Position numbers and translations under genes: made by a program | Shown: positions 1-9,237 of the stretch, one piece after another | Layout: every line of letters starts with the position of its first letter | Numbering within the stretch: the first letter of the stretch is position 1 | Assembly: GCF_023283825.1 (NCBI RefSeq) | Contig: NZ_JAKILD010000008.1 | Location: 62,001-126,000 of the forward strand | Length of the DNA: 64,000 nucleotides | Direction of reading: 5' to 3' | Source: Shewanella olleyana | Lineage (GTDB): Bacteria > Pseudomonadota > Gammaproteobacteria > Enterobacterales > Shewanellaceae | The notes under the pieces: model-generated | Seen by the model: the letters and a program-made list of their open reading frames with translations, nothing else | What the model was told of the DNA's origin: nothing | Databases searched by the model: none

Positions 1-357
1 GACTCAGGTCGTGTTGAGATTGAAACCCAGCTAACAGCGCTTGCTAACCTTTCGGGAGCAAGTATTGGTTTATCGGGTGCTTACCCAGGCTGGAAACCAG
101 ATAATAACTCACCAGTTATGGCCATTGTTCGTGACACTTACAATGATATCTATAAAAAAGACCCAACAATCATGGTGATCCATGCTGGTCTTGAGTGTGG
201 ATTATTTAAAGAGCCTTACCCAACAATGGATATGGTTTCTATCGGCCCAACCATTCGCTTCCCACACAGTCCTGATGAAATGGTCAACATCACTACCGTT
301 GGTCAATACTGGGAGCTGTTGTTAGCGGTTCTTGAGCGTATTCCAGCTAAAGACTAA
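1..357 (+). CDS. pepD: aminoacyl-histidine dipeptidase (PepD), C-terminal part, cut by window edge
   Basis: The frame is open from base 1 and ends at TAA 355-357, giving the last 118 residues of a longer protein whose start lies outside the window. The stretch GAYPGWKPDNNSPVM followed by HAGLECGLF is characteristic of the M20-family cytosolic dipeptidase PepD, which hydrolyses Xaa-His dipeptides such as carnosine using two zinc ions. The Glu in the HAGLECG segment is in the region that contributes to the metal site in this family. An intrinsic terminator follows 33 bases after the stop. Identity is confident from motifs; upstream gene structure cannot be judged. Confidence 0.93.
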   Translation, partial: DSGRVEIETQLTALANLSGASIGLSGAYPGWKPDNNSPVMAIVRDTYNDIYKKDPTIMVIHAGLECGLFKEPYPTMDMVSIGPTIRFPHSPDEMVNITTVGQYWELLLAVLERIPAKD

Positions 358-390
358 TTTTTGAAATTTAGAAACTCGTCTTTATCTGAC

Positions 391-420
391 AAAAAGCTGC
401 CATCTGGCAGCTTTTTTATT
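391..420 (+). terminator. intrinsic terminator of pepD
   Basis: Perfect 7-bp stem GCTGCCA / TGGCAGC with a 2-base loop, preceded by an A-run and followed by TTTTTTATT. It sits 34 bases after the pepD stop. The A-run on the other side could make it work weakly for dinB from the minus strand too. Confidence 0.9.
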
Positions 421-479
421 GTTGGGCAATGATGTTTGCTATTTCGAATTTGAGTTTTGATTTTTATTTTGTATCTGGA

Positions 480-1556
480 TTAAAAGTTTAAATCTAATTG
501 CTCATTATGTTGGGACGATTCTGTAGTTTCCTGTGTGATATCCGCTAAACCTACCGATACACCCACCAATCTTATTCCGCGACCATTGGCTCGCTCTAAT
601 GCTTGAGCCAACAACTCCTGAAACAAATTAATGGCTATCTCATCACTGCGATGCTCTATGGTAGTTTGTTTAAAATCGTTAAACTTTAGCTTCACCACTT
701 GTTTATGGATCTGTCTGTCTTTAGCACTTCGGAGAACCCTAGCAATCAGCTCTTGAATAAGTTGTGGCATGACAGTATTACATTGCTCTAGGGTAAAAAT
801 GTCTTGTGCAAGTGTCGTTTCAACACCCACTGATTTACGAATTCTATTTGGGCTAATCAATCGATTATCAATACCTTGTGAACGCTCGATTAACACGCGG
901 CCAAACTTACCAAATGCTCCAATTAACTTATCATTTGGGTACTGCTGCACATCACCGCACGTATTCAACCCTAATGCTGCCAATTTAGCCGAGGTAACTT
1001 TGCCCACACCTGGAATTTTATTTAATGTCAGAGGCTTTACAAAATCTGCGATAGCATCAGGCGGGATCACATACTGGCCATTAGGTTTATTCAAATCTGA
1101 TGCTATTTTGGCTAAAAATTTGATAGGCGCTACCCCTGCAGATGCTGTTAGACCTGTGACTTCAAAAATCTCTTGCCGAATAGCCTTTGCAATCAAAGTC
1201 GCACTCCCCTTGCACTCATCACAATCGGTGACATCAAGGTAGGCTTCATCTAACGACAAGGGCTCAACCAAATCCGTATAACGATGAAAAATTTCTCGAA
1301 TTTGAACAGAAACGGATTTATATACATCCATTCGACCGGGAACTAAGGTGAGATCGGGGCAAAGTTTAAGAGCGTGATAGCTCGACATCGCTGAGCGAAC
1401 CCCAAATTCACGTGCTTCATAGTTACAGGTACTAATAACACCTCTGCGATCGCTTCGACCGCCCACAGCAAGCGGCTTACCGCGCAGTTCTGGAAAATCT
1501 CGCATTTCCACTGCAGCAAAATAACAATCCATGTCGATATGAATAATTTTTCGCAT
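480..1556 (-). CDS. dinB: DNA polymerase IV, Y-family translesion polymerase
   Basis: A 358-residue Y-family polymerase beginning [17 protein letters not shown], which matches the DinB N-terminus with the first catalytic Asp at residue 8; the second catalytic pair is in SLDEAY (about residue 102-104). A helix-hairpin-helix segment ([19 protein letters not shown]) and the little-finger domain follow. It copies damaged DNA and is error-prone. I chose the ATG at 1556 because the conserved protein starts there; an in-frame ATG at 1568 adds four residues, and neither has a clear Shine-Dalgarno. A LexA box lies about 150 bp upstream, so SOS induction is expected. The C-terminus lacks an obvious full clamp-binding motif but ends in QLDLNF, which may serve. 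Confidence 0.95.
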   Translation of the reverse strand: MRKIIHIDMDCYFAAVEMRDFPELRGKPLAVGGRSDRRGVISTCNYEAREFGVRSAMSSYHALKLCPDLTLVPGRMDVYKSVSVQIREIFHRYTDLVEPLSLDEAYLDVTDCDECKGSATLIAKAIRQEIFEVTGLTASAGVAPIKFLAKIASDLNKPNGQYVIPPDAIADFVKPLTLNKIPGVGKVTSAKLAALGLNTCGDVQQYPNDKLIGAFGKFGRVLIERSQGIDNRLISPNRIRKSVGVETTLAQDIFTLEQCNTVMPQLIQELIARVLRSAKDRQIHKQVVKLKFNDFKQTTIEHRSDEIAINLFQELLAQALERANGRGIRLVGVSVGLADITQETTESSQHNEQLDLNF

Positions 1557-1706
1557 ACTAGAGGTCATTGTTAATCAGCTTCAAAGGTGAGTGAGTTATT
1601 CAGTCCAGACAACATGATTACAAAAGGCATCACTGACATCTGTTGCAGTTTAAGTTAGGAGGTTATTTCTAAATAATAACTAAAACAGAAAACCATGTAC
1701 ACAAAA

Positions 1707-1726
1707 TACTGTATATAAAAACAGTG
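1707..1726 (-). promoter_or_regulatory. LexA (SOS) box upstream of dinB
   Basis: TACTGTATATAAAAACAGTG carries the CTG-N10-CAG core and the AT-rich centre of the gammaproteobacterial LexA box, differing little from the E. coli consensus TACTGTATATATATACAGTA. The nearest gene in the right orientation is dinB, starting 151 bp away, which implies a long 5' leader or an unseen short transcript. Site is seen directly; target gene is inferred. Confidence 0.88.
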
Positions 1727-1844
1727 CCAGTGTTAATACTTATCTCTGAGATTAGTTTAAGCATGAGCAACTGCCTTTTAAGCTATTGTTTATTGATTGG
1801 CTTTAATAATTAGGCAGAACGCTGAGAAAGCAAAACAATCAAAA

Positions 1845-1881
1845 ATAAAAAAGCCCAAGCTGTTATAAACAGTTGGGCTTT
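1845..1881 (-). terminator. intrinsic terminator of the bacterioferritin operon
   Basis: Read on the minus strand, AAGCCCAACTGTT and AACAGCTTGGGCTT form a long stem with one bulge, followed by TTTTTTATTTTTG. It begins 24 bases after the stop of the distal bfr gene. Confidence 0.9.
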
Positions 1882-1904
1882 GGCATTAAAATGTGTAAAA
1901 CAAA

Positions 1905-2372
1905 TTACATTTTAGTTTGTAGGTAGTTTTGTAAGCCTACACGGTCAATCAAGCGAATTTGTTTTTCTAACCAATACATGTGATCTGATTCTGTATCGTC
2001 TAGTAATACTTCTAAGATTTCGCGAGTTTGATAATCTTCTTTCGCTTCACACAGAGCAATCACTTCGCGTAAATGATCTGCAACTGCGTATTCGTAGTTA
2101 AGGTCATTTTTAAGCATTTCTTCTACATCTTTACCGATGTTTAAAGCTTCACGGCTTGCAACATCTGGTGTGCCTTCAAGGAATAAGATACGTTGCACAA
2201 GTTTTGCAGCATGAGCTTTTTCGTCATCTGATTCATGAAGAATACGAGTATATAATTCATCAAATCCCCAGTCTTCATACATGTGAGCATGTACAAAATA
2301 CTGGTCCATAGCCGACAATTCACCTGTTAATAGTGAGTTAAGCGCTGCGATGACTTCTGAGTTACCTTTCAT
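1905..2372 (-). CDS. bfr: bacterioferritin subunit lacking the haem methionine (ferroxidase-type)
   Basis: A 155-residue ferritin-like four-helix protein starting MKGNSEVIAALNSLL. Aligning by eye with E. coli Bfr, the di-iron ferroxidase ligands are all present (Glu18, Glu51, His54, Glu94, and Glu128/His131 after a one-residue insertion), but the haem-bridging Met52 is Lys. The subunit should oxidise Fe(II) and store it in a 24-mer shell but cannot bind haem in the usual way. A good Shine-Dalgarno (AGGAA) precedes the ATG. It is 12 bases downstream of a second bfr gene that keeps Met52, so a mixed shell is likely. Intrinsic terminator follows. Confidence 0.93.
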   Translation of the reverse strand: MKGNSEVIAALNSLLTGELSAMDQYFVHAHMYEDWGFDELYTRILHESDDEKAHAAKLVQRILFLEGTPDVASREALNIGKDVEEMLKNDLNYEYAVADHLREVIALCEAKEDYQTREILEVLLDDTESDHMYWLEKQIRLIDRVGLQNYLQTKM

Positions 2373-2384
2373 GATAAGTTCCTA

Positions 2385-2855
2385 TTAATCTTTAATTTGT
2401 GATTGAAGGTAGTTTTGAATACCAGTTTGAACGATCAGTTCTTTTTGAGACTCAATCCAATCTAAGTGTTCTTCTTCATCTTCAAGTAAGTCTTCTAATA
2501 AATCGCGGCTAACGTAATCACGTTCTGCTTCACACAACTTGATCGTTTCGCGTAGCACGACTAATTGCTCAGTCAACGCTTGTTCATCACAATCAAGCAT
2601 TTCTTCGCAGTGCTCACCAATACGTAACTTATCCAATTGTTGAAGATTCGGTAAGCCTTCCAAAAACAGTACACGCTCAATTAACTTGTCGGCATGCTTC
2701 ATGTCTTGTATCGACTTTTTGTATTCTTTCTCGTTTAGGTTTTCTAAACCCCAATGCTTAAACATACGAGCATGTAAGAAATACTGGTTAATCGCAGTTA
2801 ACTCACAAGTCAGTACACGGTTCAACTGACTAATTACTTTTGGATGGCCTTTCAT
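2385..2855 (-). CDS. bfr: bacterioferritin subunit with haem-binding methionine
   Basis: A 156-residue bacterioferritin starting MKGHPKVISQLNRVL, very close to E. coli Bfr in the first helices (AINQYFLHARMF). Met52, the axial haem ligand at subunit dimer interfaces, is present. The ferroxidase centre looks degraded: Glu51 is Asp and position 94 is Leu, while Glu18, His54, Glu127 and His130 remain. The start at 2855 was preferred to an upstream ATG at 2876 because AAAGGA lies 8 bases before it and family members start MKG. It is the first gene of a two-gene operon; a Fur box with an overlapping TATAAT and an FNR-type box lie upstream. Confidence 0.94.
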   Translation of the reverse strand: MKGHPKVISQLNRVLTCELTAINQYFLHARMFKHWGLENLNEKEYKKSIQDMKHADKLIERVLFLEGLPNLQQLDKLRIGEHCEEMLDCDEQALTEQLVVLRETIKLCEAERDYVSRDLLEDLLEDEEEHLDWIESQKELIVQTGIQNYLQSQIKD

Positions 2856-2878
2856 GATTTTGTCCTTTAAATGCAAGA

Positions 2879-2892
2879 TTGATCTGGATCAA
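2879..2892. promoter_or_regulatory. FNR/EtrA-type box in the bfr leader
   Basis: TTGATCTGGATCAA is a perfect TTGAT-N4-ATCAA palindrome, the FNR-family consensus (EtrA is the Shewanella FNR). Its centre is 30 bases upstream of the bfr start codon and downstream of the proposed promoter, a position that suits repression rather than activation. The match is seen; binding is inferred. Confidence 0.65.
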
Positions 2893-2958
2893 TTTCCAAC
2901 AGAATAGTACATACGCTCACAAAACACAAATACCCTTTAAAATCATAAGCTTAATTAT

Positions 2959-2978
2959 TGATAATCATTATCATTATA
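2959..2978 (-). promoter_or_regulatory. Fur box overlapping the bfr promoter
   Basis: TGATAATCATTATCA (2959-2973) is a perfect 7-1-7 Fur site. Immediately upstream on the minus strand is TATAAT (2973-2978), a consensus -10, so the Fur site covers the expected start of transcription about 110 bp before the first bfr start codon. The -35 is weak. Fur at this place would be expected to repress under high iron, the reverse of what an iron store usually needs, unless another promoter is used. Confidence 0.8.
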
Positions 2979-3168
2979 ACTTAGGTTATTAACTAGGTTT
3001 AAAAATTCGCCTGTTTCAGTATCTTCAATAGAATCACGCTTCTACAGCTAAAGCTAAATATTTAAGCGTGCTAAAAATCACAAAATTTAGCAGAAATGAT
3101 AACTCAAAGGGTAAAAAAATAGTTTTGTAAATATTGTAACCATGACGAATACACATTTTTACTGGCAT

Positions 3169-3202
3169 AAAAAAATCCAGATAAACGGCTGTTTATCTGG
3201 AC
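3169..3202 (-). terminator. intrinsic terminator after nqrM
   Basis: TCCAGATAAAC and GTTTATCTGGA form an 11-bp perfect stem with loop GGCT (3176-3201); on the minus strand it is followed by TTTTTTTATG. It ends the nqr/apbE/nqrM gene run. Confidence 0.92.
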
Positions 3203-3268
3203 TTCAATTTGACACTCTCTTGTTAAAGAAAAATGTTACGTCACTGACTGTCAAACGAGTTCGAGTGA

Positions 3269-3490
3269 TTAAATAATACGGTTTTGATTCAGCTTTGCTT
3301 CTCGCTCAGCTTCCGCCATACGGCGTTTACGCTTATCACATGGGTCATCACAGTCGCAGGCTTTTTCAATACCTAGTACACCTAAACCACCGCAGCTACC
3401 TTCAACCGCTTTTCTTTTAACGATATAGCCTACCGACATCAATAGAAAAAATAATAACAACACAACGAACGCTGCAATAAAGGTACTCAT
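3269..3490 (-). CDS. nqrM: Na+-NQR maturation protein NqrM
   Basis: A 73-residue protein with one N-terminal membrane segment (about residues 3-22, FIAAFVVLLLFFLLMSVGYI) and a cytoplasmic tail with a Cys cluster (GSCGGLG, then ACDCDDPC). This is the DUF539/NqrM pattern; the family is needed to insert iron at the NqrD/NqrE site of the Na+-pumping NADH:quinone reductase. The ATG at 3490 follows a GGAG Shine-Dalgarno at proper spacing; an upstream TTG is less likely. It lies downstream of apbE with the same orientation as nqrABCDEF, as is usual in Shewanella and Vibrio. Confidence 0.93.
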   Translation of the reverse strand: MSTFIAAFVVLLLFFLLMSVGYIVKRKAVEGSCGGLGVLGIEKACDCDDPCDKRKRRMAEAEREAKLNQNRII

Positions 3491-3562
3491 AATGTTCTCC
3501 AACGTTTACTTCTAATCTGGAAATATCGCTTAGTGGATCAAACTGTTTCAATTATATCGTAT

Positions 3563-4576
3563 TTATTGAATATAAGGTGCATATGCTTCACTGTAAAACA
3601 CATCATAATCATCACCATCTTTCTCAATCAGCATCACAGGTAAATTCTGTTCGTGAGCTAACGCTAAAGATGCTTCAGTACCTAACACCATCATAGCTGT
3701 CGCATAAGCATCTGCTGTCATGCTACTTGGGTGCAATACAGTTACTGAGGCTAATTTATGTTTAATCGGATAGCCAGTACGCGGGTCAATGATATGTGAG
3801 AAACGCTCACCATCTTCTTCATAATATATGCGGTAATCGCCTGATGTAGCCAGCGCCATATTACCTGGTTCAACAACTTGTTGAATCGCAGCGCCTTCAG
3901 TTGATGGTTTTTCAACAGCGATACGCCACGGAGCACCGTCATCTTTTACACCTTTTACGCTGATTTCACCGCCAATCTCAACCAAATATCCCTCAACTTG
4001 GTATTTGTTGAGCAAATTAGCTATTTTATCAACACCATAGCCTTTAGCTAAAGATGATAAATCCACATATAAATCTGGGTTGGTTTTTGTCAGTTTTAAG
4101 CCATTAATCGTAAAACCGTTGATATTGGCTTTGGCTTTTACTTTATCGATGGTTTCTTTAGTTGGGATATCAGTAGGTCTTTTATCCGGCCCAAAGCCCC
4201 ATAAGTTAATCAGAGGGCCTAAGGTAATATCAAGCGCGCCATCTGTAACGTCGTATAACCTTACCCCTTCTTTAAAGACTTTAATTGTATCTTCAGAAAC
4301 AGTGATACTTTGATTAATGCCAAGTTGGTTAAATTTAGATAATTCAGAATTTGCTCTATAAGTCGACATTTGGTCGTTAACTAGCTCAAGCGCAATATCA
4401 ATTTCAGCTTGCAGCAATTGAGTCGTCGGCAAACGTTCGTTTCTAACTACCTTGATATGGTAAGTCGTGCCCATAGTATTGCCAGCAAGTGACACTATTT
4501 TATCTTCAGTTCCACAAGCCGTTAGTAATAATAAAACCAGGGATACAGTAATAGATTTTATAGAAATCTTTATCAT
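3563..4576 (-). CDS. apbE: FAD:protein FMN transferase (ApbE), lipoprotein
   Basis: Attaches FMN covalently to Thr residues of NqrB and NqrC in the periplasm. From the ATG at 4576 the protein is 337 residues and begins with a lipoprotein signal (SITVSLVLLLLTAC, lipobox LTAC), which decides the start; the 27 extra upstream residues encoded back to 4657 come from the stem of a terminator. Family motifs seen: AGNTMGTTYHI, SSLAKGYGVDKI, TSGDYRIYYEEDGERFSH, IDPRTGYP and TADAYATAMMVLG, covering the flavin site and the Mg-binding region. It sits between nqrF and nqrM. The Shine-Dalgarno is weak, so expression may be low. Confidence 0.95.
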   Translation of the reverse strand: MIKISIKSITVSLVLLLLTACGTEDKIVSLAGNTMGTTYHIKVVRNERLPTTQLLQAEIDIALELVNDQMSTYRANSELSKFNQLGINQSITVSEDTIKVFKEGVRLYDVTDGALDITLGPLINLWGFGPDKRPTDIPTKETIDKVKAKANINGFTINGLKLTKTNPDLYVDLSSLAKGYGVDKIANLLNKYQVEGYLVEIGGEISVKGVKDDGAPWRIAVEKPSTEGAAIQQVVEPGNMALATSGDYRIYYEEDGERFSHIIDPRTGYPIKHKLASVTVLHPSSMTADAYATAMMVLGTEASLALAHEQNLPVMLIEKDGDDYDVFYSEAYAPYIQ

Positions 4577-4601
4577 CTCAAACTTCAAATTAGTGTTATC
4601 T

Positions 4602-4660
4602 AAAATAAAAAATTGCAGCTTACTGACTAGAGTGACCTCCGTGTCAGCGAGCTGCAATTT
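4602..4660 (-). terminator. intrinsic terminator between nqrF and apbE
   Basis: Inverted repeat AAATTGCAGCT (4610-4620) and AGCTGCAATTT (4650-4660), extended inward by CTGAC/GTCAG after a small bulge. On the minus strand the stem is followed by TTTTTTATTTTAG. It lies 50 bases after the nqrF stop and only about 25 bases before the apbE start, so apbE and nqrM are probably read at reduced level by read-through. Confidence 0.85.
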
Positions 4661-4710
4661 ATGACGTTCAATGCCTTTTGGGTAATTGCTAATCTTATTG
4701 GATTAACGCA

Positions 4711-5958
4711 TTAGCCACCAAAGTCATCGAGTAAGATGTTTTCATCTTCAACACCTAAGTCTTTAAGCATACCAATTACGGCTGCATTCATCATTGGAGG
4801 TCCACACATGTAGAACTCACAATCTTCTGGTGCATCATGGTCGCGTAGGTAGTTTTCATACAATACGTTATGAATGAAACCAGTATAGCCAGTCCAGTTA
4901 TCTTCTTCTTGCGGATCAGATAACGCAACATGCCACTCAAAGTTTTCATTGGTAGACGCTAAACCGTCAAAATCTTCTACATAGAACATTTCACGTTTAG
5001 AACGGGCACCGTACCAGAAACTCATCTTACGCTTAGAGTTAAGACGCTTAAGTTGGTCAAAGATATGTGAGCGCATTGGTGCCATACCTGCACCACCACC
5101 AACAAATACCATTTCCGCATCAGTTTCTTTAGCGAAGAACTCACCGAATGGGCCAGAGATGGTGACTTTATCACCTTCTTTAAGACTCCAGATGTACGAT
5201 GACATTTTACCACAAGGCAAGGTCAAATTACGTGGCGGTGGCGTAGCAATACGCACGTTCAACATAATGATACCAAATTCTTCTGGATAGTTTGCCATTG
5301 AATATGCACGAATTGTTTCTTCATCAACTTTTGACTCTAAGTTGAAGAAACCAAAGTGCTCCCAGTCCCCACGGTATTCTGCAGGTACATCAAAATCTGC
5401 ATATTTAACATGATGAGCTGGTGCTTCAATTTGAATATAACCACCCGCACGGAAAGGTACAGACTCTTCACCAGGGATTTGAAGCTTAAGTTCTTTAATG
5501 AACGTAGCTTTGTTATCGTTAGAGATAACTTCACATTCCCATTTCTTGATGCCGAAAATTTCTTCATCAAGTTCGATGTCCATATCAGTTTTAACGTTAA
5601 CCTGACAGGCTAAACGACAACCCTGACGAGCTTCGCCTTTGCTAATATGATCAAGTTCGGTAGGTAGAATATCACCACCGCCAGACTTAATATTAACTCG
5701 ACACTGACCACATGAGCCACCGCCACCACAGGCACTTGATACGAAAATACCATTATCTGCTAACGCACCTAATAGTTTATTACCCGCACCCGTTTTAATT
5801 GCTTTATCGCTATCATCATTGATTGAGATAGTGATATCACCGCTAGCGACTAACTTAGATTTAGCGAATAAAATCACTAAAACTAAAATCAGTACGATGG
5901 CAGTAAACATACTCACACCTAGATAAACATCTATTGGAGTAGCGTTAAGAATATCCAT
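4711..5958 (-). CDS. nqrF: Na+-translocating NADH:quinone reductase subunit F
   Basis: A 415-residue entry subunit that takes electrons from NADH. One N-terminal membrane helix (about residues 12-31), a 2Fe-2S ferredoxin domain with [12 protein letters not shown] and a later Cys (GCRLAC), then a ferredoxin-reductase module with FAD motif RAYSMANYP, the loop GPFGEFF, NADH-binding [11 protein letters not shown], and C-terminal YMCGPPMM and DDFGG. Length is close to the Vibrio protein (about 408). Shine-Dalgarno AAAGGA is well placed before the ATG. Last cistron before the terminator in nqrABCDEF. Confidence 0.98.
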   Translation of the reverse strand: MDILNATPIDVYLGVSMFTAIVLILVLVILFAKSKLVASGDITISINDDSDKAIKTGAGNKLLGALADNGIFVSSACGGGGSCGQCRVNIKSGGGDILPTELDHISKGEARQGCRLACQVNVKTDMDIELDEEIFGIKKWECEVISNDNKATFIKELKLQIPGEESVPFRAGGYIQIEAPAHHVKYADFDVPAEYRGDWEHFGFFNLESKVDEETIRAYSMANYPEEFGIIMLNVRIATPPPRNLTLPCGKMSSYIWSLKEGDKVTISGPFGEFFAKETDAEMVFVGGGAGMAPMRSHIFDQLKRLNSKRKMSFWYGARSKREMFYVEDFDGLASTNENFEWHVALSDPQEEDNWTGYTGFIHNVLYENYLRDHDAPEDCEFYMCGPPMMNAAVIGMLKDLGVEDENILLDDFGG

Positions 5959-6004
5959 TAACTTTATCCTTTAAGGTTCAAATTAATACGTCGTAAGGTC
6001 TCTC

Positions 6005-6613
6005 TTAAAGAGATACACCTGAGAACGACATGAAACCTAGCGCCATTAAGCCAGAAGTGATGAAGGTAATACCTAAACCACGTAAGCCTTTTGGTACATC
6101 AGAATACTTCATTTTCTCGCGTAGACCAGCTAACAATACAATTGCTAATGCCCAACCAATACCAGAGCCAATACCGAATACTAAACTCTCGCCAAGGTTG
6201 TAATCACGCTCAACCATGAATGAAACTGCACCAAAAATTGCACAGTTTACGGTGATCAATGGTAAGAAAATACCTAACGCGTTATACAAAGGTGGGAAAT
6301 ACTTATCTAACGCCATTTCCAAAATTTGTACTAAAGCAGCGATAACACCGATGAAGGTAATGAACTTCAAGAAGCTCAAATCTGCATCAGGAACACCAGC
6401 CCAAGCTAGCGCGCCTGGTGCTAATAATCCTTGGTAGATGATTTGGTTAACTGGTACAGCAATGGCAAGAACCACAATTACTGCTACACCAAGGCCCATC
6501 GCTGTGGTGACTTTCTTAGACACAGCTAAGAAAGTACACATACCCAAGAAGAAGGCTAACGCCATATTCTCAATGAATATCGAACGAATTAACAGACTAA
6601 TATAATGTTCCAT
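6005..6613 (-). CDS. nqrE: Na+-translocating NADH:quinone reductase subunit E
   Basis: A 202-residue integral membrane protein with six predicted helices, starting [24 protein letters not shown]. Together with NqrD it forms an inverted-topology pair that holds an intramembrane iron centre through conserved Cys residues (GMCTFLA near the N-terminus and VNCAIFG in the middle are visible here). Length fits the family (about 198-202). It follows nqrD by only 5 bases, so translation is likely coupled. Confidence 0.97.
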   Translation of the reverse strand: MEHYISLLIRSIFIENMALAFFLGMCTFLAVSKKVTTAMGLGVAVIVVLAIAVPVNQIIYQGLLAPGALAWAGVPDADLSFLKFITFIGVIAALVQILEMALDKYFPPLYNALGIFLPLITVNCAIFGAVSFMVERDYNLGESLVFGIGSGIGWALAIVLLAGLREKMKYSDVPKGLRGLGITFITSGLMALGFMSFSGVSL

Positions 6614-6618
6614 TGCGC

Positions 6619-7251
6619 TTACCCTTTTGCTTCTACTTGCTCTGGCTTATAAGTACGGATAATCCAGATCAACATACCGATCAAGAAGAACGCACTTGGA
6701 GGAAGAAGTAACAAACCATTTGGCTGGTACCAACCACCGTCAGAGACTTTGCTTAGGATTTCAACGCCAAATAATGAACCGTTACCAAATAGCTCACGGA
6801 AGAAGCCAACTGATAGTAGGATTGCACCGTAGCCTAAGCCGTTACCTATACCGTCCATAAAGCTCATTAAAGGAGGTGTTTTCATCGCATAGGCTTCTGC
6901 ACGACCCATTACAATACAGTTAGTAATAATCAAACCAACAAATACTGATAATTGCTTCGCTACGTCATAGGCGTAAGCTTGCAATACTTGGTCTACCACA
7001 ATTACTAATGAAGCAATGATGGTCATTTGCACAATAATACGAACACTACTTGGAATGTGATTACGTAAAATCGAAATAAATAAGTTCGAAAATGCCGTAA
7101 CCGCAGTCAATGCTAATGTCATTACGATGGCTGTTTCCATTTTAGCGGTCACAGCTAGCGCACTACATACACCCAGAATTTGCAGAGCAATTGGGTTGTT
7201 GTTAATGATAGGTCCAGTTAAAACCTGTTTAAGTTCTTTAGCATCAGCCAT
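6619..7251 (-). CDS. nqrD: Na+-translocating NADH:quinone reductase subunit D
   Basis: A 210-residue membrane protein with six helices, paralogous to NqrE. The Cys residues in LGVCSALAV and [16 protein letters not shown] correspond to the ligands of the Fe site between NqrD and NqrE. Its ATG overlaps the nqrC stop by one base (TAATG, 7249-7253), typical of tight translational coupling. The order nqrC-nqrD-nqrE is conserved across Vibrio and Shewanella. Confidence 0.97.
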   Translation of the reverse strand: MADAKELKQVLTGPIINNNPIALQILGVCSALAVTAKMETAIVMTLALTAVTAFSNLFISILRNHIPSSVRIIVQMTIIASLVIVVDQVLQAYAYDVAKQLSVFVGLIITNCIVMGRAEAYAMKTPPLMSFMDGIGNGLGYGAILLSVGFFRELFGNGSLFGVEILSKVSDGGWYQPNGLLLLPPSAFFLIGMLIWIIRTYKPEQVEAKG

Positions 7252-8045
7252 TAGCTCAGTCCTCCATTGCGTGCTTTTTCGATAAAGCGTGCAAAACCTT
7301 CTTCACCTAACCAGAACGTCAGTGAATGCTGAACACCATTACTTGTCAGTGTTGCGCCAGATAAAGCATCAACACCATGAACTGAAGAAGCAATAGTTGG
7401 GATCTTAGTGACCTGAATAGCTAACTCGCCATTGTCGTCATAAAGTTTCTTACCTTGCCACTTAGCAACCCATTGTGGATTTTGAACTTCACCACCTAGA
7501 CCTGGTGTTTCACCAGAACCAGTGAAGTCGTAATACACTAAGCTACGAATAGTATTCATATCAGGTTCAACAGCTAAGAATGCAAACATGGTTGACCATA
7601 AACCGTATCCTTTAACAGGAATAATGACAGTTTGTAGTTCACTGTTGTCATCTTTAACCAGGTAAATAACACCTTTGTTTGCCACACGCTTAACTGATGC
7701 AATATCATTTTCAGGCTTGAAAGATGTCGCTGGAGTACGCGCTGCTTTTTCAACATCAAAAGTATCAGCATCGCCATCAACGAAGTCACCGGTCTTTAAA
7801 TCGACTAGGCGAGCTTCAACATACTTATTGTATGTTTCAATGATAACTTCTTTCTCTACTTTGCCGGCTTTAGTATCCACTAAGCCTGCTGCTTCAAGAA
7901 TGTACTTTTGCTTATCTAGCAATTTATTTTGCTGTTGAGTCGGCTTTAATAACACTGCTGCTGTCGAAACAAACATTGAGCAAACAAAGCAAAGACCAAC
8001 AACAACAAATAATGTTTTGCCGATTGATTCTTTATTACTGGCCAC
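7251..8045 (-). CDS. nqrC: Na+-translocating NADH:quinone reductase subunit C
   Basis: A 264-residue periplasmic subunit with one N-terminal helix (about residues 9-31) and a domain carrying covalent FMN on the Thr of the SGAT motif ([17 protein letters not shown] near the C-terminus). I place the start at a GTG (8043-8045): GGAGG lies 7 bases upstream and the sequence then reads VASNKES, matching the MASN start in other species. The GTG overlaps the end of nqrB by 11 bases. An earlier ATG at 8090 would lie deep in nqrB. The FMN is attached by ApbE encoded downstream. Confidence 0.95.
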   Translation of the reverse strand: MASNKESIGKTLFVVVGLCFVCSMFVSTAAVLLKPTQQQNKLLDKQKYILEAAGLVDTKAGKVEKEVIIETYNKYVEARLVDLKTGDFVDGDADTFDVEKAARTPATSFKPENDIASVKRVANKGVIYLVKDDNSELQTVIIPVKGYGLWSTMFAFLAVEPDMNTIRSLVYYDFTGSGETPGLGGEVQNPQWVAKWQGKKLYDDNGELAIQVTKIPTIASSVHGVDALSGATLTSNGVQHSLTFWLGEEGFARFIEKARNGGLS

Positions 8046-9237
8046 GTGAAATCCTCCGCTTAACATTTGCTTGAACCACAAAATGGTCAAATAAAGGTGC
8101 GAATAAGTTAGCGAATAGAATTGCTAACATCATGCCTTCTGGGAATGCTGGGTTAATAACACGAATAAACACTGCCATGGCACCAATCAGAAGACCGTAA
8201 GCCCATTTCGCATTATTAGTGAATGACGCAGAAACTGGGTCAGTCGCCATAAACATCATACCGAATGCAAAGCCACCTAAAACTAGATGCCAATACCAAG
8301 GCGTAGCAAACATTGCATTAGTATCACTACCGATAAGATTAAGCAGAGTTGAAACTGCAATCATACCCAGTAAAACACCAGCAATAATGCGCCAAGAAGC
8401 AATACGGGTATAAACGATAACCGCGCCGCCTAATAGGATAGCGAACGTAGACACTTCACCGACAGAACCTGGAATGAAGCCAAAGAATGCATCCCACCAA
8501 TCTTGAGTGATACCGTATTCTAGTGTGCCCTGTGCAGCTTGGCTCAGTGCAGTTGCACCAGAGTAACCGTCAGCCACAACCCAAGACGTGTCACCAGACA
8601 TGTTTAGTGGGTAAGCAAAGAATAGGAAAGCACGACCGGCTAGTGCAGGGTTTAGGAAGTTACGACCTGTACCACCAAACACTTCTTTAGCAACAACGAC
8701 ACCGAAGGTAATACCGAGTGCAACCATCCATAATGGAATTGTTGCTGGCAGCGTTAATGCAAACAGAATTGAGGTAACGAAGAAACCTTCGTTAACTTCA
8801 TGGCCACGTACAGAAGCGAATAATACTTCCCAGAAACCACCAACTGCAAAGGTCACAGCATAGATAGGTAAGAACCAACAGGCGCCGTACCACATCAAGG
8901 CCGCTATGCCAGAGTCTGCTGTTAGCTCAGTACCGAATAAGCTAAATAGGCTGACTTGCCATACATCAGGAGTAGCAAAACCAGCAATAAGCGCATCTTG
9001 AGCTTGTAAGCCAACGTTGTACATACCAAAGAACATCGCAGGGAAAGTACACGCCCAAACCGTAATCATCATACGCTTAAGGTCAAGGTTATCACGCACG
9101 TGAGTGCTACCTTTGTTTACTTTACCTGGAGTGTAAAAAACAGTCGCAGCCGCTTCATAAAGGGCATACCACTTTTCGTACTTACCGCCTTTTTCAAATT
9201 GCGGTTCAATACGCTCGATAAAATCTTTCAAGCTCAT
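8035..9237 (-). CDS. nqrB: Na+-translocating NADH:quinone reductase subunit B
   Basis: A 400-residue membrane subunit that binds riboflavin and a covalent FMN and forms part of the sodium path. It begins [38 protein letters not shown] is a family signature. FMN attachment motif SGAT is in [11 protein letters not shown]. About ten membrane helices, and [24 protein letters not shown] is conserved. The ATG at 9237 overlaps the nqrA stop (TAATG) and is preferred to an upstream ATG at 9267 inside nqrA. Second gene of the operon. Confidence 0.97.
   Translation of the reverse strand: MSLKDFIERIEPQFEKGGKYEKWYALYEAAATVFYTPGKVNKGSTHVRDNLDLKRMMITVWACTFPAMFFGMYNVGLQAQDALIAGFATPDVWQVSLFSLFGTELTADSGIAALMWYGACWFLPIYAVTFAVGGFWEVLFASVRGHEVNEGFFVTSILFALTLPATIPLWMVALGITFGVVVAKEVFGGTGRNFLNPALAGRAFLFFAYPLNMSGDTSWVVADGYSGATALSQAAQGTLEYGITQDWWDAFFGFIPGSVGEVSTFAILLGGAVIVYTRIASWRIIAGVLLGMIAVSTLLNLIGSDTNAMFATPWYWHLVLGGFAFGMMFMATDPVSASFTNNAKWAYGLLIGAMAVFIRVINPAFPEGMMLAILFANLFAPLFDHFVVQANVKRRISRGQ

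Noticed and set aside
769..1242. 157-codon open frame on the plus strand inside dinB
   Set aside because: Antisense shadow of a well-conserved gene; no ribosome site or family resemblance.
4577..4657. N-terminal extension of ApbE by 27 residues
   Set aside because: It is encoded by the nqrF terminator stem and would bury the lipoprotein signal inside the protein.
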